A stretch of DNA of 64,000 nucleotides from Uliginosibacterium sp036017065 (GTDB taxonomy: Bacteria > Pseudomonadota > Gammaproteobacteria > Burkholderiales > Rhodocyclaceae). Below, piece by piece: positions 35,121-43,723 of this stretch (position 1 is its first letter; each line of letters starts with the position of its first letter). The notes beneath the pieces are model-generated. The model saw nothing but the letters and a program-made list of their open reading frames with translations. It did not search any database and was not told the origin of the DNA. The stretch spans positions 1,116,001 to 1,180,000 of the forward strand of contig NZ_JAYXHR010000001.1 of the NCBI RefSeq assembly GCF_036017065.1. The letters are read 5' to 3'. Both the position numbers and the translations under genes were made by a program.

Positions 35121-36713
35121 TCAGCGATTGGCGCAGAAGCCGATCGAAGTATCCACGGCACCAGCCGCCAGCGTGCCGTTCCAGTTCATGCCGGTGAGGC
35201 TGACGACGTTTCCAGCCTGCGACCAGTTGGCATTCCACATCTGCGACACCTTGCCCTGCACCGCCAGCGCGGCGCGCCAGGTAAGGCGTACGCTGCTGCT
35301 GTTCACCAGCCGCACGGTGGCGCAGTAGCCGGCGCCCCAGTCGTTGTTGATGCTGTAGCTGGCCGTCACGCTGCCGCCTGCCCCGCTGCTGCCGGAGCCG
35401 GAAGAGCTGGAAGAGGAACTCGACGACGATGAACTCGACGAGCTCGACGAACTCGACGAGGAGGAGCTGGACGACGAGCTCGAACTCGACGACGAACTGC
35501 TGGACGACGAGCTGGAACTGGAGCTCGAAGACGAGCTCGACGAGGAACTGGAGGAGGAAGACGACGAGGAGGACGAGCTGGACGAGCCCGTCGAAGCATT
35601 CACCACCATCAGCCGCTTCAGCAGCGCGAGCTTGTCGCTGCGCACCGTCTTCCAGTCATCCTGCAGCACACCGCCGGTGTCGCCGCTGTTCGGGTTCCAC
35701 GACCAGTAGAAGTAGTTGGTGATGCGTTTCTCGATCAGGTAGTCCACCAGCTTGTCCTGCCAGGCCTTGTCCCTGGCGTGGCCTTGGCCGTACTTGCCAC
35801 CGAACTCACCAATGACGACGGCGTAGTTCAGCGCGGCGGCGAAGCCGAAGTGCGCATCCCAGATCGCCGGCATGTTGTTGGGGAAGTTGCCGTCGTTGAA
35901 GTACGGCTGCACGTACACGTCCGGGCCATACACGTGCGGTGCCAGCACCAGGCGGTTGCGCGGGATCGACAGCGGGAAGCACTTGATCGGCCTGATGTTG
36001 CCGCCCCACCAGTAGGCGCGGTGATCGGAGCAAGCGTCGTTGGCGCTGATGCCTTCGACGAAGATCAGCCAGTCCGGCGCCACACCCAGCACCGCGGCAG
36101 ACGCGCGCTCCGCCGCCTTGTTCCAGTCGGTGGCCGGGTTGCTGTTGCCCCAGGTCGCCGGGCCGTGCGGCTCGTTCTTGATGTCCAGGCCGATCACGTT
36201 CGGCACGCTCTTGTAGCGGGCCGCCACGAACTTCAGGTCGGCCAGCCAGTCGGCCTCGCTGTAGCTGCCGGTGTACCAGAGCTCGGAGATCGCATTGCAG
36301 TCCGGCCGGTGATGGTCCAGCAGCACATACAGGCCCTGCGCGGACAGGTAGTTCACCACCTTGTCCAGCAGTTGCAACGAGTTGAGTCCGGCGAGGTCCG
36401 GGTTGGCGCCGTAGTTGATGCTGTTGGTCGCCACGCCGCGCAGGGTGCCGGGGCAGAACGGCAGGCGCACGGCGTTGAAGCCACTGGCCTTCATCTGCGC
36501 GATGGTGTCTTTCCAGTTGACCGCCCACAGGCCGTGCGGCGTGTAGTTGGTGGTCTCGAAGCCGAACCAGTTCACGCCGTTGAGGCGGATCTCCTTGCCC
36601 TGTGCGTCCAGCAAGCGGCCGGATTCATTGACCGAGTAAGCCTGGGCTGCAGCGGGAGCGAGCGTCAGCGCAAGCGCGCAGGCGATCGCCCGGAAGCGGG
36701 AAAGCTTGAACAT
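35121..36713 (-). CDS. Secreted GH5 endoglucanase with poly-Ser linker and CBM2-like domain
   Basis: The 530-residue precursor starts MFKLSRFRAIACALALTLAP with a Sec signal cut near AAAQA. GGAG precedes the ATG at 36713. The GH5 domain (about 28-375) has acid/base Glu181 in DIKNEPHG and nucleophile Glu303 in VVIGEFGG, and is close in pattern to xanthomonad EngXCA-type cellulases. An uninterrupted run of 62 Ser (377-438) leads to a carbohydrate-binding domain (about 447-530) with SYSINNDWGAGYCATVRL, QMWNANW and MNWNGTL, typical of family 2 cellulose-binding modules. It should cleave beta-1,4-glucan outside the cell. No other cellulolytic gene is in the window. Confidence 0.94.
   Translation of the reverse strand: MFKLSRFRAIACALALTLAPAAAQAYSVNESGRLLDAQGKEIRLNGVNWFGFETTNYTPHGLWAVNWKDTIAQMKASGFNAVRLPFCPGTLRGVATNSINYGANPDLAGLNSLQLLDKVVNYLSAQGLYVLLDHHRPDCNAISELWYTGSYSEADWLADLKFVAARYKSVPNVIGLDIKNEPHGPATWGNSNPATDWNKAAERASAAVLGVAPDWLIFVEGISANDACSDHRAYWWGGNIRPIKCFPLSIPRNRLVLAPHVYGPDVYVQPYFNDGNFPNNMPAIWDAHFGFAAALNYAVVIGEFGGKYGQGHARDKAWQDKLVDYLIEKRITNYFYWSWNPNSGDTGGVLQDDWKTVRSDKLALLKRLMVVNASTGSSSSSSSSSSSSSSSSSSSSSSSSSSSSSSSSSSSSSSSSSSSSSSSSSSSSSSSSSSSSSSGSGSSGAGGSVTASYSINNDWGAGYCATVRLVNSSSVRLTWRAALAVQGKVSQMWNANWSQAGNVVSLTGMNWNGTLAAGAVDTSIGFCANR
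35400..35585 (-). repeat. 186-bp repeat encoding 62 consecutive serines
   Basis: All 62 codons are serine, drawn mainly from a mixture of AGC, TCG and TCC, so the DNA is not a simple trinucleotide repeat although the protein tract is pure. The opposite strand reads as an artificial Glu/Asp/Leu frame. Confidence 0.97.
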
Positions 36714-36947
36714 GCAGAAGTCTCCGTGAGGGATGCGAGGGGAACGCGTCGGACGATTGCAACGGCCCTTGCCGGGGCCGCGGCATCGCAGGGCGACGAC
36801 AGGCCGCACTGCCGTGTGCGCCGGTGTCGCTGTTGTTCTTGTGACGGAGATCTTCGCCGCAGCGGCGGCGGCGGGTCATGGCGGGGCTGACGAACGCGCC
36901 GATGCAGCGGCGGAAGGGCGGGACCGTCACGGAGCCGCGGAACTCAG

Positions 36948-36983
36948 GACATCTACATGTCGGCCTTGGGCGACATGTATGTC
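36948..36983. repeat. Inverted repeat downstream of bioA
   Basis: TACATGTCG (36954-36962) and CGACATGTA (36971-36979) are perfect 9-bp arms around GCCTTGGG, flanked by GACA and TGTC. It lies 17 bases past the bioA stop and lacks a T-run. It could be a 3'-end structure or a protein-binding palindrome. The rest of the 287-base gap to the cellulase start shows nothing further. Confidence 0.6.
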
Positions 36984-37000
36984 AGCGAGAGCCGTCTGCC

Positions 37001-38338
37001 TCAGCCCCGCAGTGTGTCGTCGAGTGCCGCCAGCGTGGCCGCGGCAAGGTGCGCCACGGCCGCATCGTCCAGCACGTACGGCGGCATCCAGTACACCGTG
37101 TTGCCGATGGGACGCAGCAGCAGGCCCTGCTCCATCGCCGACTGGAAGTAGTTGCGCGCGAAGCCGGGCGGCGCATCCATGACGTCGAACGCCAGGATCA
37201 TCCCGCGCTGGCGCAGATGCTGTACGCGAGGATGGGCGGCGATGGGCTGCGCGGCAGCCAGCAGTTTTTCCGCAAGCGACTGGTTGGCGGCAACCACGTC
37301 GCCCTGCTCGAACAGTTCCAGCGTCGCCAGCGCCGCCGTGCAGGCCAGCGGATTTCCGGTGTAGGAATGCGAGTGCAGGAAGCCGCGCGCCACTTCGTCG
37401 TCGTAGAACGCGTCGTAGATCGCGTCGCTCGTCAGCACCAGCGACAGCGGCAGGTAGCCACCGGAGATGCCTTTCGACAGGCACAGGAAGTCCGGCCAGA
37501 TGCCGGCCTGCTCGCAGGCGAAGAAGCTACCCGTGCGGCCGCAGCCCACCGCGATCTCGTCGGCAACCAGATGCACACCGTAGCGGTCGCACAGCGCGCG
37601 GGCCCGGCGCAGGTACTCGGGGTCGTGCATCGCCATGCCGGTGGCGCATTGCACCAGCGGCTCGACGATGAAGGCGGCCATCTCGTGATGGCGCTCTGCC
37701 AGCACCTGTTCCAGCGCCGCTGCCGCACGCAGGGCGACATCGCGGGCGCTCTCGCCCTGCATGGCATGGCGTGCGTCCGGGCTGGGCACCGTGTCGGCGA
37801 AGCGCACCAGCGGTGCATAGGCCTCACGGAAAAGCGCGATATCGGTGACCGCCAGCGCGCCCACCGTCTCACCGTGATAACTCCCTTCCAGGCACAGGAA
37901 GCGCGTCTTCTGCGGCTGCCCGCTGTTGCGCCAGAAATGCACGCTCATCTTCAGCGCGATCTCGGTGGCCGAGGCGCCGTCCGACGCGTAGAAAGCGTGG
38001 CCGAGCGCGTGACCAGTCAGCGCGGTCAGCTTCTCGGAAAGCTGCACCACCGGCTCATGGGTGAAGCCGGCGAGCATCACGTGCTCCAGCCTGCCCAGTT
38101 GCTCGACGATGCGCGCGTTGATGTGCGGATGGCAGTGGCCAAAGAGGTTCACCCACCATGAACTCACGCCATCCAGGTAGCGACGGCCCTGATCGTCGAT
38201 CAGCCAGGGGCCTTCGCCGCGCACGATGGGCACCAGTGGCAGGCGCTCATGAGTCTTCATCTGCGTGCAGGGGTGCCACACGCTGGCCAGGGAGCGTTGC
38301 AGGAGGGACGGGGAGGAACGGGGATGGGGGCTGCTCAT
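37001..38338 (-). CDS. bioA: Adenosylmethionine-8-amino-7-oxononanoate aminotransferase
   Basis: The 445-residue PLP enzyme converts 8-amino-7-oxononanoate to 7,8-diaminononanoate in biotin synthesis, using S-adenosylmethionine as amino donor. VWHPCTQMK, GVSSWWVNLFGH, GSYHGET and the PLP-binding LCLSKGISGGY (Lys289) are BioA landmarks. The start at 38338 (MSSPHPRSSP) fits the family, and the frame extends 14 further residues. No other bio gene is near. It is divergent from yaaA across 81 bases. Confidence 0.96.
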   Translation of the reverse strand: MSSPHPRSSPSLLQRSLASVWHPCTQMKTHERLPLVPIVRGEGPWLIDDQGRRYLDGVSSWWVNLFGHCHPHINARIVEQLGRLEHVMLAGFTHEPVVQLSEKLTALTGHALGHAFYASDGASATEIALKMSVHFWRNSGQPQKTRFLCLEGSYHGETVGALAVTDIALFREAYAPLVRFADTVPSPDARHAMQGESARDVALRAAAALEQVLAERHHEMAAFIVEPLVQCATGMAMHDPEYLRRARALCDRYGVHLVADEIAVGCGRTGSFFACEQAGIWPDFLCLSKGISGGYLPLSLVLTSDAIYDAFYDDEVARGFLHSHSYTGNPLACTAALATLELFEQGDVVAANQSLAEKLLAAAQPIAAHPRVQHLRQRGMILAFDVMDAPPGFARNYFQSAMEQGLLLRPIGNTVYWMPPYVLDDAAVAHLAAATLAALDDTLRG

Positions 38339-38419
38339 GGCCGCAAGTATACGGACGATGCAGGGGAGGCCCGGTATCATCCCCGGCGTTCCGTCCTCAG
38401 CCTTCCCTGCGTATCACCG

Positions 38420-39196
38420 ATGCTGCTCGTCATCTCCCCCGCCAAGTCCCTCGACACCACCAGCAAGCCCAGCACCCGCAGCCACACCCAGCCGGACTTC
38501 CTTGAGCAATCGCAGGTGCTCATCGAGGTGCTGCGCGACTACGACCTGGCCGGCGTGGCGAGCCTGATGGACCTGAGCGACGAACTGGCGGCGCTGAACG
38601 TCGGCCGCTATGCCAGCTGGCAGCCGCCTTTCACCTCGAAGAACGCCAAGCAGGCCGCGCTGATGTTCGATGGCGACGTCTACGACGGCCTGCAGGCGCC
38701 GACGCTGAGCACGCCGCAACTGAAGTTCGCGCAGCGCCACCTGCGCATCCTCTCCGGCCTCTACGGCCTGCTGCGCCCACTGGACCTGATCCAGCCCTAC
38801 CGCCTGGAGATGGGCACCCGCCTGCCGACCCCGGCCGGCAAGGACCTGTACGCCTTCTGGGGCGACACCATCACCCATGCGGTGAACGCCGCGCTGGCCG
38901 AAAGCGGCAGCAAGGTGCTGGTGAATCTCGCCTCCGACGAGTACTTCAAGTCGGTGAAGCCGAAGAAGCTGGACGGCCGCGTCATCACCCCGGTGTTCCA
39001 GGACTGGAAGAACGGCCAGTACAAGATCATCAGCTTCTTCGCCAAGCGCGCCCGCGGCCTCATGAGCCGCTACGCCATCATCAACGGCATCCGCAAGCCG
39101 GACGCGCTGAAGGCCTTCGACCTCGACGGCTACACCTTCGCGCCGGAAGCCTCTGACGCGGATACCTGGGTGTTCAGGCGTCGGCTGGCGGATTGA
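38420..39196 (+). CDS. yaaA: Peroxide stress protein YaaA
   Basis: The 258-residue cytosolic protein begins MLLVISPAKSLD and contains SGLYGLLRPLDLIQPYRLEMG, WGDTITHAVN and LVNLASDEYFKSVKP, all hallmarks of the YaaA/DUF328 family. In E. coli YaaA lowers free iron during peroxide stress. The start at 38420 is set by the conserved N-terminus. A REP-like repeat follows the gene. Confidence 0.96.
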   Translation: MLLVISPAKSLDTTSKPSTRSHTQPDFLEQSQVLIEVLRDYDLAGVASLMDLSDELAALNVGRYASWQPPFTSKNAKQAALMFDGDVYDGLQAPTLSTPQLKFAQRHLRILSGLYGLLRPLDLIQPYRLEMGTRLPTPAGKDLYAFWGDTITHAVNAALAESGSKVLVNLASDEYFKSVKPKKLDGRVITPVFQDWKNGQYKIISFFAKRARGLMSRYAIINGIRKPDALKAFDLDGYTFAPEASDADTWVFRRRLAD

Positions 39197-39202
39197 GGCA
39201 CG

Positions 39203-39327
39203 GCCGTTGGCTGAGCCCGTCGAAGCCAACTCGCCGAAGGCTTGCCCTATCAGCAGGCTCCTTCCGCCCCTTCGACCCTTCGACAGGCTCAGGGACCGAA
39301 GCTCAGGGACCGAAGCTCTGGGAACGG
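39203..39327. repeat. REP/REPIN-like element with tandem 14-mers
   Basis: CTGAGCCCGTCGAAG (39211-39225) and CTTCGACAGGCTCAG (39278-39292) are inverted copies with one mismatch, and GGCCGTT/AACGGCC flank the element at its ends. GCTCAGGGACCGAA occurs twice in tandem (39287-39300 and 39301-39314) with a partial third copy. The core resembles the TTCGACAGGCTCAGG motif I know from dispersed palindromes in Betaproteobacteria and Xanthomonads. It fills the gap between yaaA and hda. Confidence 0.75.
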
Positions 39328-39443
39328 CCTTCCCGATCGCCATGGCAAAATGACGCCCCTCGCCGCCCGTTTCACCCGATGTCCATGACCGCCCTGCCCC
39401 CGTCCCGCGACAGCCTCGCCCAGCGCGACGCCCGGCCCCAGCC

Positions 39444-40094
39444 ATGAGACAGCTCGTCCTCGACCTGCGGCCCAGCCCCAGCCCGCGCTTCGACAATTTC
39501 GTCAGCGGCCCCAACCAGGCCCTGCTGGCCGCCCTGCAACAGCAGATCGCGACACGCGACGGCAGCGTGCTCTACCTGTGGGGCTCGCCCGGCAGCGGCC
39601 GCAGCCACCTGTTGCAGGCCGCTGTGCAGGCCTGCGAAGGCCAGCGCCCCGCCCGCTACGCACAGGCTGCCGTGACGCCCATCGAAGCCGGCGGATTGCT
39701 GGCCATCGACGACGTGGAGCAACTGTCGGCCGACGCGCAGATCGAACTGTTCCGCAACCTCATCGGTGCCCGCGAGGCCGGCGCCAGCCTGGTGCTGGCC
39801 GGCAATGCCCCGCCCGCGGCCTTGCCGCTGCGCCCGGACGTCGCCAGCCGCATCGCCCAGGGCCTGGTGTTCGAGATCCAGCCACTGGACGACGCCGCCC
39901 GCGCCGACCTGCTCACCCGCCAGGCCCATGAACGCGGCTTCGCGCTGGACGACAGCATCGTGCAATGGCTGCTGCGCCACGGCCAGCGCGACCTGCCCTG
40001 GCTGCTGGCCGTGCTGGACGCCCTGGACGAAGCCTCCCTCGCCCACGGCCGCCGCATCACGCTGCCGTTGGTGCGCGAAATCCTCGCCAGCTGA
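39444..40094 (+). CDS. hda: DnaA regulatory inactivator Hda
   Basis: The 216-residue AAA+ protein begins MRQLVLDLRP, where QLVLDL is the sliding-clamp-binding motif. The P-loop GSPGSGRSHLL has Arg in place of the Walker A Lys, as in other Hda proteins. LLAIDDVEQL is the Walker B region. With the DNA-loaded clamp, Hda stimulates ATP hydrolysis by DnaA and so prevents re-initiation. It opens the conserved betaproteobacterial run hda-HAD. A 22-codon frame ending in ATGA at the hda start may be a leader but is not called a gene. Confidence 0.93.
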   Translation: MRQLVLDLRPSPSPRFDNFVSGPNQALLAALQQQIATRDGSVLYLWGSPGSGRSHLLQAAVQACEGQRPARYAQAAVTPIEAGGLLAIDDVEQLSADAQIELFRNLIGAREAGASLVLAGNAPPAALPLRPDVASRIAQGLVFEIQPLDDAARADLLTRQAHERGFALDDSIVQWLLRHGQRDLPWLLAVLDALDEASLAHGRRITLPLVREILAS

Positions 40095-40137
40095 CATCCG
40101 TCAGCGCCGCCGAACACGAACTCCAGACAATCCGATC

Positions 40138-40815
40138 ATGACTGCTCCCGTGAACCTCGCCCTGTTCGACCTCGACAACACCCTGCTCGCCGGCGACAGC
40201 GACCACGCCTGGGGCGAGTTCCTCGCCAACACCGGCGTCGTCGACGGTGTCGAATACCGGCGCCGTAACGACGCCTACTACGAGCAGTACAAGGCCGGCA
40301 CGCTGGACGTCATCGAATTCCAGTGCTTCGTCATGGAACCGCTGGCCCGCCTGTCGCGCGCCGAGCTGGATGGATTGCACACCCGCTTCATGGCCGAATG
40401 CATCGCCCCGATGATGCTGCCGCAAGCCCGGGCCCTGGTCCGCAAGCACCTGGACGCCGGCGACCTGTGCGCCGTAGTGACCGCCACGAATGCCTTCGTG
40501 GTCGCGCCCATCGTGCGGCAGCTCGGCATCCCGCACCTGATCGCCACCATCCCCGCCCAGGAAAACGGCCGCTTCACCGGCCAGCCGCGCGGCATCCCCG
40601 CCTTCCAGAAAGGCAAGATCGCCCGCGTCGAAGCCTGGCTGGAATCGCTGGCCCTGAACTGGCAGAGCTTCGCGCAAAGCCACTTCTACAGCGACTCGCT
40701 GAACGACCTGCCGCTGCTGGAATGTGTGACGCACCCGGTAGCGGTGGATCCGGACCCGACGTTGCGGGCGAAGGCGACGGAACGTGGGTGGCCGGTGGTC
40801 AGCCTGCGGGCTTGA
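40138..40815 (+). CDS. HAD-IB family phosphatase (SerB-like)
   Basis: The 225-residue cytosolic protein has HAD motif I LALFDLDNTLLAGD, an alpha-helical cap, motif II AVVTATN, a Lys in KGKIARVEAW and motif IV YSDSLNDLPLL. The family hydrolyses phosphoserine or related small phosphomonoesters. The neighbours hda and pcnB do not reveal the substrate. The ATG at 40138 gives the normal family N-terminus. A 43-base gap follows hda. Confidence 0.92.
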   Translation: MTAPVNLALFDLDNTLLAGDSDHAWGEFLANTGVVDGVEYRRRNDAYYEQYKAGTLDVIEFQCFVMEPLARLSRAELDGLHTRFMAECIAPMMLPQARALVRKHLDAGDLCAVVTATNAFVVAPIVRQLGIPHLIATIPAQENGRFTGQPRGIPAFQKGKIARVEAWLESLALNWQSFAQSHFYSDSLNDLPLLECVTHPVAVDPDPTLRAKATERGWPVVSLRA

Positions 40816-40820
40816 TTGCG

Positions 40821-41294
40821 ATGACCAAGCCACTCGCCATTGCCTCCGACCACGCGGGTCTGGAACTGAAGCGCACGCTGGTTGCAGCGCTTGAGGAACA
40901 GAACATCGCCGTGCGTGACTTCGGCACCCACAGCAGCGACTCGTGCGACTACCCCGACTTCGCCCACGCCGTCGCCCGAGCCATCGAGGGCGGTGAAATC
41001 GAACGGGCGATCCTCGTGTGCGGAACAGGTGTAGGGATGTCCATCGCCGCCAACCGGCACGCCGCAGTCCGCGCCGTGGTGTGCAGCGAACCCCTGAGCG
41101 CACGCATGTCCCGCCAGCACAACGACGCCAACGTGCTGTGCCTCGGGGCACGGGTCGTGGGCACAGGTACGGCGGTCGATATCGTGGAAGCGTTTATGAG
41201 CGTGAGGTTCGAAGGTGGGCGGCACGCAGGACGCGTTACAAAAATCAATCAACAAACAGCGGCAAGCACTGCCAGTCAACTGAATAAAGCCTAA
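40821..41294 (+). CDS. rpiB: Ribose-5-phosphate isomerase B
   Basis: The 157-residue enzyme interconverts ribose-5-phosphate and ribulose-5-phosphate in the pentose phosphate pathway. IASDHAGLELK, DFGTHSSDSCDYPDFA, VCGTGVGMSIAANR and the HNDANVLCLG segment are RpiB/LacAB signatures. It starts five bases after the HAD stop. Its extreme C-terminus (KINQQTAASTASQLNKA) runs into a lower-GC stretch. Confidence 0.95.
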   Translation: MTKPLAIASDHAGLELKRTLVAALEEQNIAVRDFGTHSSDSCDYPDFAHAVARAIEGGEIERAILVCGTGVGMSIAANRHAAVRAVVCSEPLSARMSRQHNDANVLCLGARVVGTGTAVDIVEAFMSVRFEGGRHAGRVTKINQQTAASTASQLNKA

Positions 41295-41359
41295 ATCTTT
41301 GATCCCAATAGTTGTTACGGCGTAGACCCGCCGTTCTCCTTCTGACGGAAGCTAGAGAT

Positions 41360-41644
41360 ATGTTTTGGTTCCTAGACTCGTTTGAACGTGACATCAGATC
41401 CGGCAAGCTTAGCTATGAGTCATATACACGCCTGATCGGCGCGGAAGCCTATGGACAAGCATCCAGCATGGGGGCATTGCGGAAGGATCTGTTTCGCATC
41501 CTTGGAAACATTCAAAAAGGAAGAAACTACGTTATAGACAGAGGGCCAAGGGGAAAATTGACTGTGGGATCAAGACTTAAATTCATCGAATGGGTGCAGA
41601 ACGACTTCCCCGACGCCTACGCCTGTTTTTTCAGCCAAGGATGA
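41360..41644 (+). CDS. Low-GC ORFan, hypothetical protein
   Basis: The 94-residue product from the ATG at 41360 is MFWFLDSFERDIRSGKLSYE and onward, with basic and aromatic residues throughout (ILGNIQKGRNYVIDRG, KLTVGSRLKFIEWVQNDF). The DNA is visibly AT-richer than every neighbour, roughly half GC by eye, and uses AT-ending codons. I recognise no family. The amino-acid composition is normal for a folded protein, so it is probably a real, recently acquired gene. It breaks the usual run between rpiB and pcnB. Confidence 0.6.
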   Translation: MFWFLDSFERDIRSGKLSYESYTRLIGAEAYGQASSMGALRKDLFRILGNIQKGRNYVIDRGPRGKLTVGSRLKFIEWVQNDFPDAYACFFSQG

Positions 41645-41760
41645 AGGGGGAAGACGGCATAGCGCCTACAACGTCGGTAGAGAATTCACGCCCGAGGTTC
41701 GTTCATGCCGGCCAGTCCATCGCAACGCCCGACCAAATCCGCCAAACCCTTGATCGGCTG

Positions 41761-41766
41761 TATACT
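41761..41766 (+). promoter_or_regulatory. Candidate -10 element upstream of pcnB
   Basis: TATACT lies 60 bases before the pcnB start and is preceded directly by TG. No matching -35 hexamer is seen at 16-18 bases. Confidence 0.35.
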
Positions 41767-41826
41767 TCCGGCCTTCGAACAAACCCGTAGCAACCGGCCG
41801 GTGAGCCGGACTCCCCCCGTCCCACG

Positions 41827-43194
41827 ATGATCCGCAAGCTCCTGCGCAAGGTTTTCGGCGGCGCCGACAAGCCGCGCAACAAGATTCCCGCCCCCACTGT
41901 CGTCGGTGTCGCCCAGCACGGCGTGCGCCGCGAGCAGTTGTCGCCGGCCGCGCGCAAGGTGTGCACGGTGCTGCAGGAAGCCGGCCACAAGGCCTACGTG
42001 GTGGGCGGTGCAGTGCGCGACCTGATCGCCGGCATCGAGCCGAAGGACTACGACGTGGCCACCGACGCGACGCCCGAGCAGGTGCGCAGCCTGTTCCGCC
42101 GCTCACGCATCATCGGCCGCCGCTTCCAGATCGTGCACGTGATGAGCGGGCCGGAGACCATCGAGGTATCCACCTTCCGCGCCCTGCACGACGACGACAC
42201 GCCTACCGACGAGCACGGCCGCGTGCTGCAGGACAACGTGTTCGGCACGCAAGGCGAAGACGCCACCCGCCGCGACTTCACGGTCAACGCGCTGTACTAC
42301 GACCCCAGCGACGAGACCGTGGTGGACTACCACGATGGCGTCGCCGACCTGAAGAAGAAGACGCTGCGCATGATCGGCGACCCGGTGGCGCGCTACCGCG
42401 AGGACCCGGTGCGCATGCTGCGCGCGGCACGCCTGTCCGCCAAGCTGGGCCTCACCATCGACGCAGAGACGCGCAAGCCGATCCGCGAGATGTCGGAGTT
42501 GCTGAGCAACGTGCCGCCGGCCCGCCTGTTCGACGAGATGCTGAAGCTGCTGACCAGCGGCCATTCGGTGGCCTGCCTCAAGCAGCTGCGCGCCGAGGGC
42601 CTGCACAAGGGCCTGTTGCCGATGCTGGACGTGATCCTCGACCAGCCGATGGGCGAGCGCTTCGTGTGGCTGTCGCTGGAGAACACCGACGGCCGCGTGC
42701 GTGCGGACAAGTCCATCTCGCCCGGCTTCCTGTTCGCCACCCTGCTGTGGCACGAGGTGCTGAAGAACTGGGAAGAGCGCAAGGCGCGCGGCGAGCACGC
42801 CACGCCAGCGCTGTTCGCGGCGATGGGCGAAGTGCTGGAAGTGCAGGCCGAGAAGCTGGCGATCACCCGCCGCATTTCCGGCGACATCACCGAGATCTGG
42901 GCGCTGCAGCCGCGCTTCGAACGACGTGCCGGCAAGTTCCCCTACCGCCTGCTGGAGCAGCCGCGCTATCGCGCCGGCTACGACTTCCTGCGCCTGCGCG
43001 CGGAGGCCGGCGAGGTCGACATGGAGCTGCCGGACTGGTGGGAGACCTTCGCCCATGCCAGCACCGAGGAACGCGCCGCCATGCTGCTGCCGGAAACCCG
43101 CGAAGGAGCCGCCCGCAAGCGCCGCCGCCGGCCGCGCCGCAAGACGCCCGGCGAAGGCGGCGGTGGCGACCTGCAAACGGCTGCCGAGGGTTGA
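41827..43194 (+). CDS. pcnB: Poly(A) polymerase I
   Basis: The 455-residue nucleotidyltransferase adds 3' poly(A) tails that mark RNA for decay. The catalytic signature is VVGGAVRDLIAG then KDYDVATDA, with Asp74 and Asp76 as metal ligands. DATRRDFTVNALYYD and EDPVRMLRAARLSAKLG follow. The C-terminal tail is strongly basic (ARKRRRRPRRKTPGEGG), as in other PcnB proteins. The folK start lies a few codons downstream. The pair pcnB-folK is typical of Beta- and Gammaproteobacteria. Confidence 0.97.
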   Translation: MIRKLLRKVFGGADKPRNKIPAPTVVGVAQHGVRREQLSPAARKVCTVLQEAGHKAYVVGGAVRDLIAGIEPKDYDVATDATPEQVRSLFRRSRIIGRRFQIVHVMSGPETIEVSTFRALHDDDTPTDEHGRVLQDNVFGTQGEDATRRDFTVNALYYDPSDETVVDYHDGVADLKKKTLRMIGDPVARYREDPVRMLRAARLSAKLGLTIDAETRKPIREMSELLSNVPPARLFDEMLKLLTSGHSVACLKQLRAEGLHKGLLPMLDVILDQPMGERFVWLSLENTDGRVRADKSISPGFLFATLLWHEVLKNWEERKARGEHATPALFAAMGEVLEVQAEKLAITRRISGDITEIWALQPRFERRAGKFPYRLLEQPRYRAGYDFLRLRAEAGEVDMELPDWWETFAHASTEERAAMLLPETREGAARKRRRRPRRKTPGEGGGGDLQTAAEG

Positions 43195-43232
43195 GCGTGC
43201 CCGTCGTGCGCGCCTCGATGGCGCGTGACTCG

Positions 43233-43718
43233 ATGGTGCGGGCCTACATCGGACTGGGGGCGAACCTCGGTGATGCCCGCCGCGCCCTGCTGGACGCCGC
43301 GGCCGAGCTGAACCACCTGCCGGAAACGGAAGTCGTCGCAGTGTCCTCGCTGTACCGCACGGCGCCGGTGGGCTACGCGCACCAGCCGGACTTCATCAAC
43401 GGCGTGGCCGCCGTCGACACGCAGCTGGGCCCACGTGCCTTGCTCGATGCCCTGCTGCAGCTGGAGCAGGACTGGGGCCGCGAGCGCAGCTTCCGCAACG
43501 CGCCGCGCACGCTGGATCTCGACGTGCTGCTCTACGGCGACCAGACGGTCGACGAGGCCGGGCTGCACGTGCCGCACCCGCGCCTGCACGAACGCGCCTT
43601 CGTGCTGGTGCCGCTGGCCGAGATCGCGCCGCACCTGGTGTTGCCGGATGGCCGTGCCATCGCAGCCCTGCTGCATGGTGTGGCCGACCAGGACATCACG
43701 CGCATCGAAGAGGAGTAA
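43233..43718 (+). CDS. folK: 6-hydroxymethyl-7,8-dihydropterin pyrophosphokinase
   Basis: The 161-residue enzyme transfers pyrophosphate from ATP to hydroxymethyl-dihydropterin in folate synthesis. AYIGLGANLGDARRAL, SSLYRTAPVGYAHQPDFING and APRTLDLDVLLYGDQ carry the substrate and metal-binding residues, and the end HPRLHERAFVLVPL is conserved. The start MVRAYIGLG at 43233 fits the usual length. ATG 43218 and GTG 43197 are in frame and cannot be excluded, as no site has a good Shine-Dalgarno sequence. Confidence 0.95.
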   Translation: MVRAYIGLGANLGDARRALLDAAAELNHLPETEVVAVSSLYRTAPVGYAHQPDFINGVAAVDTQLGPRALLDALLQLEQDWGRERSFRNAPRTLDLDVLLYGDQTVDEAGLHVPHPRLHERAFVLVPLAEIAPHLVLPDGRAIAALLHGVADQDITRIEEE

Positions 43719-43723
43719 TCCGC

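Noticed and set aside
35429..35722. Ser/Thr-rich and acidic frames opposite the cellulase linker
   Set aside because: They are mirror products of the serine-codon tract and not independent genes.
39379..39447. 22-codon frame ending in ATGA at the hda start
   Set aside because: It could be a leader peptide, but it has no recognisable features and its 3' part overlaps the hda start by chance in GC-rich sequence.
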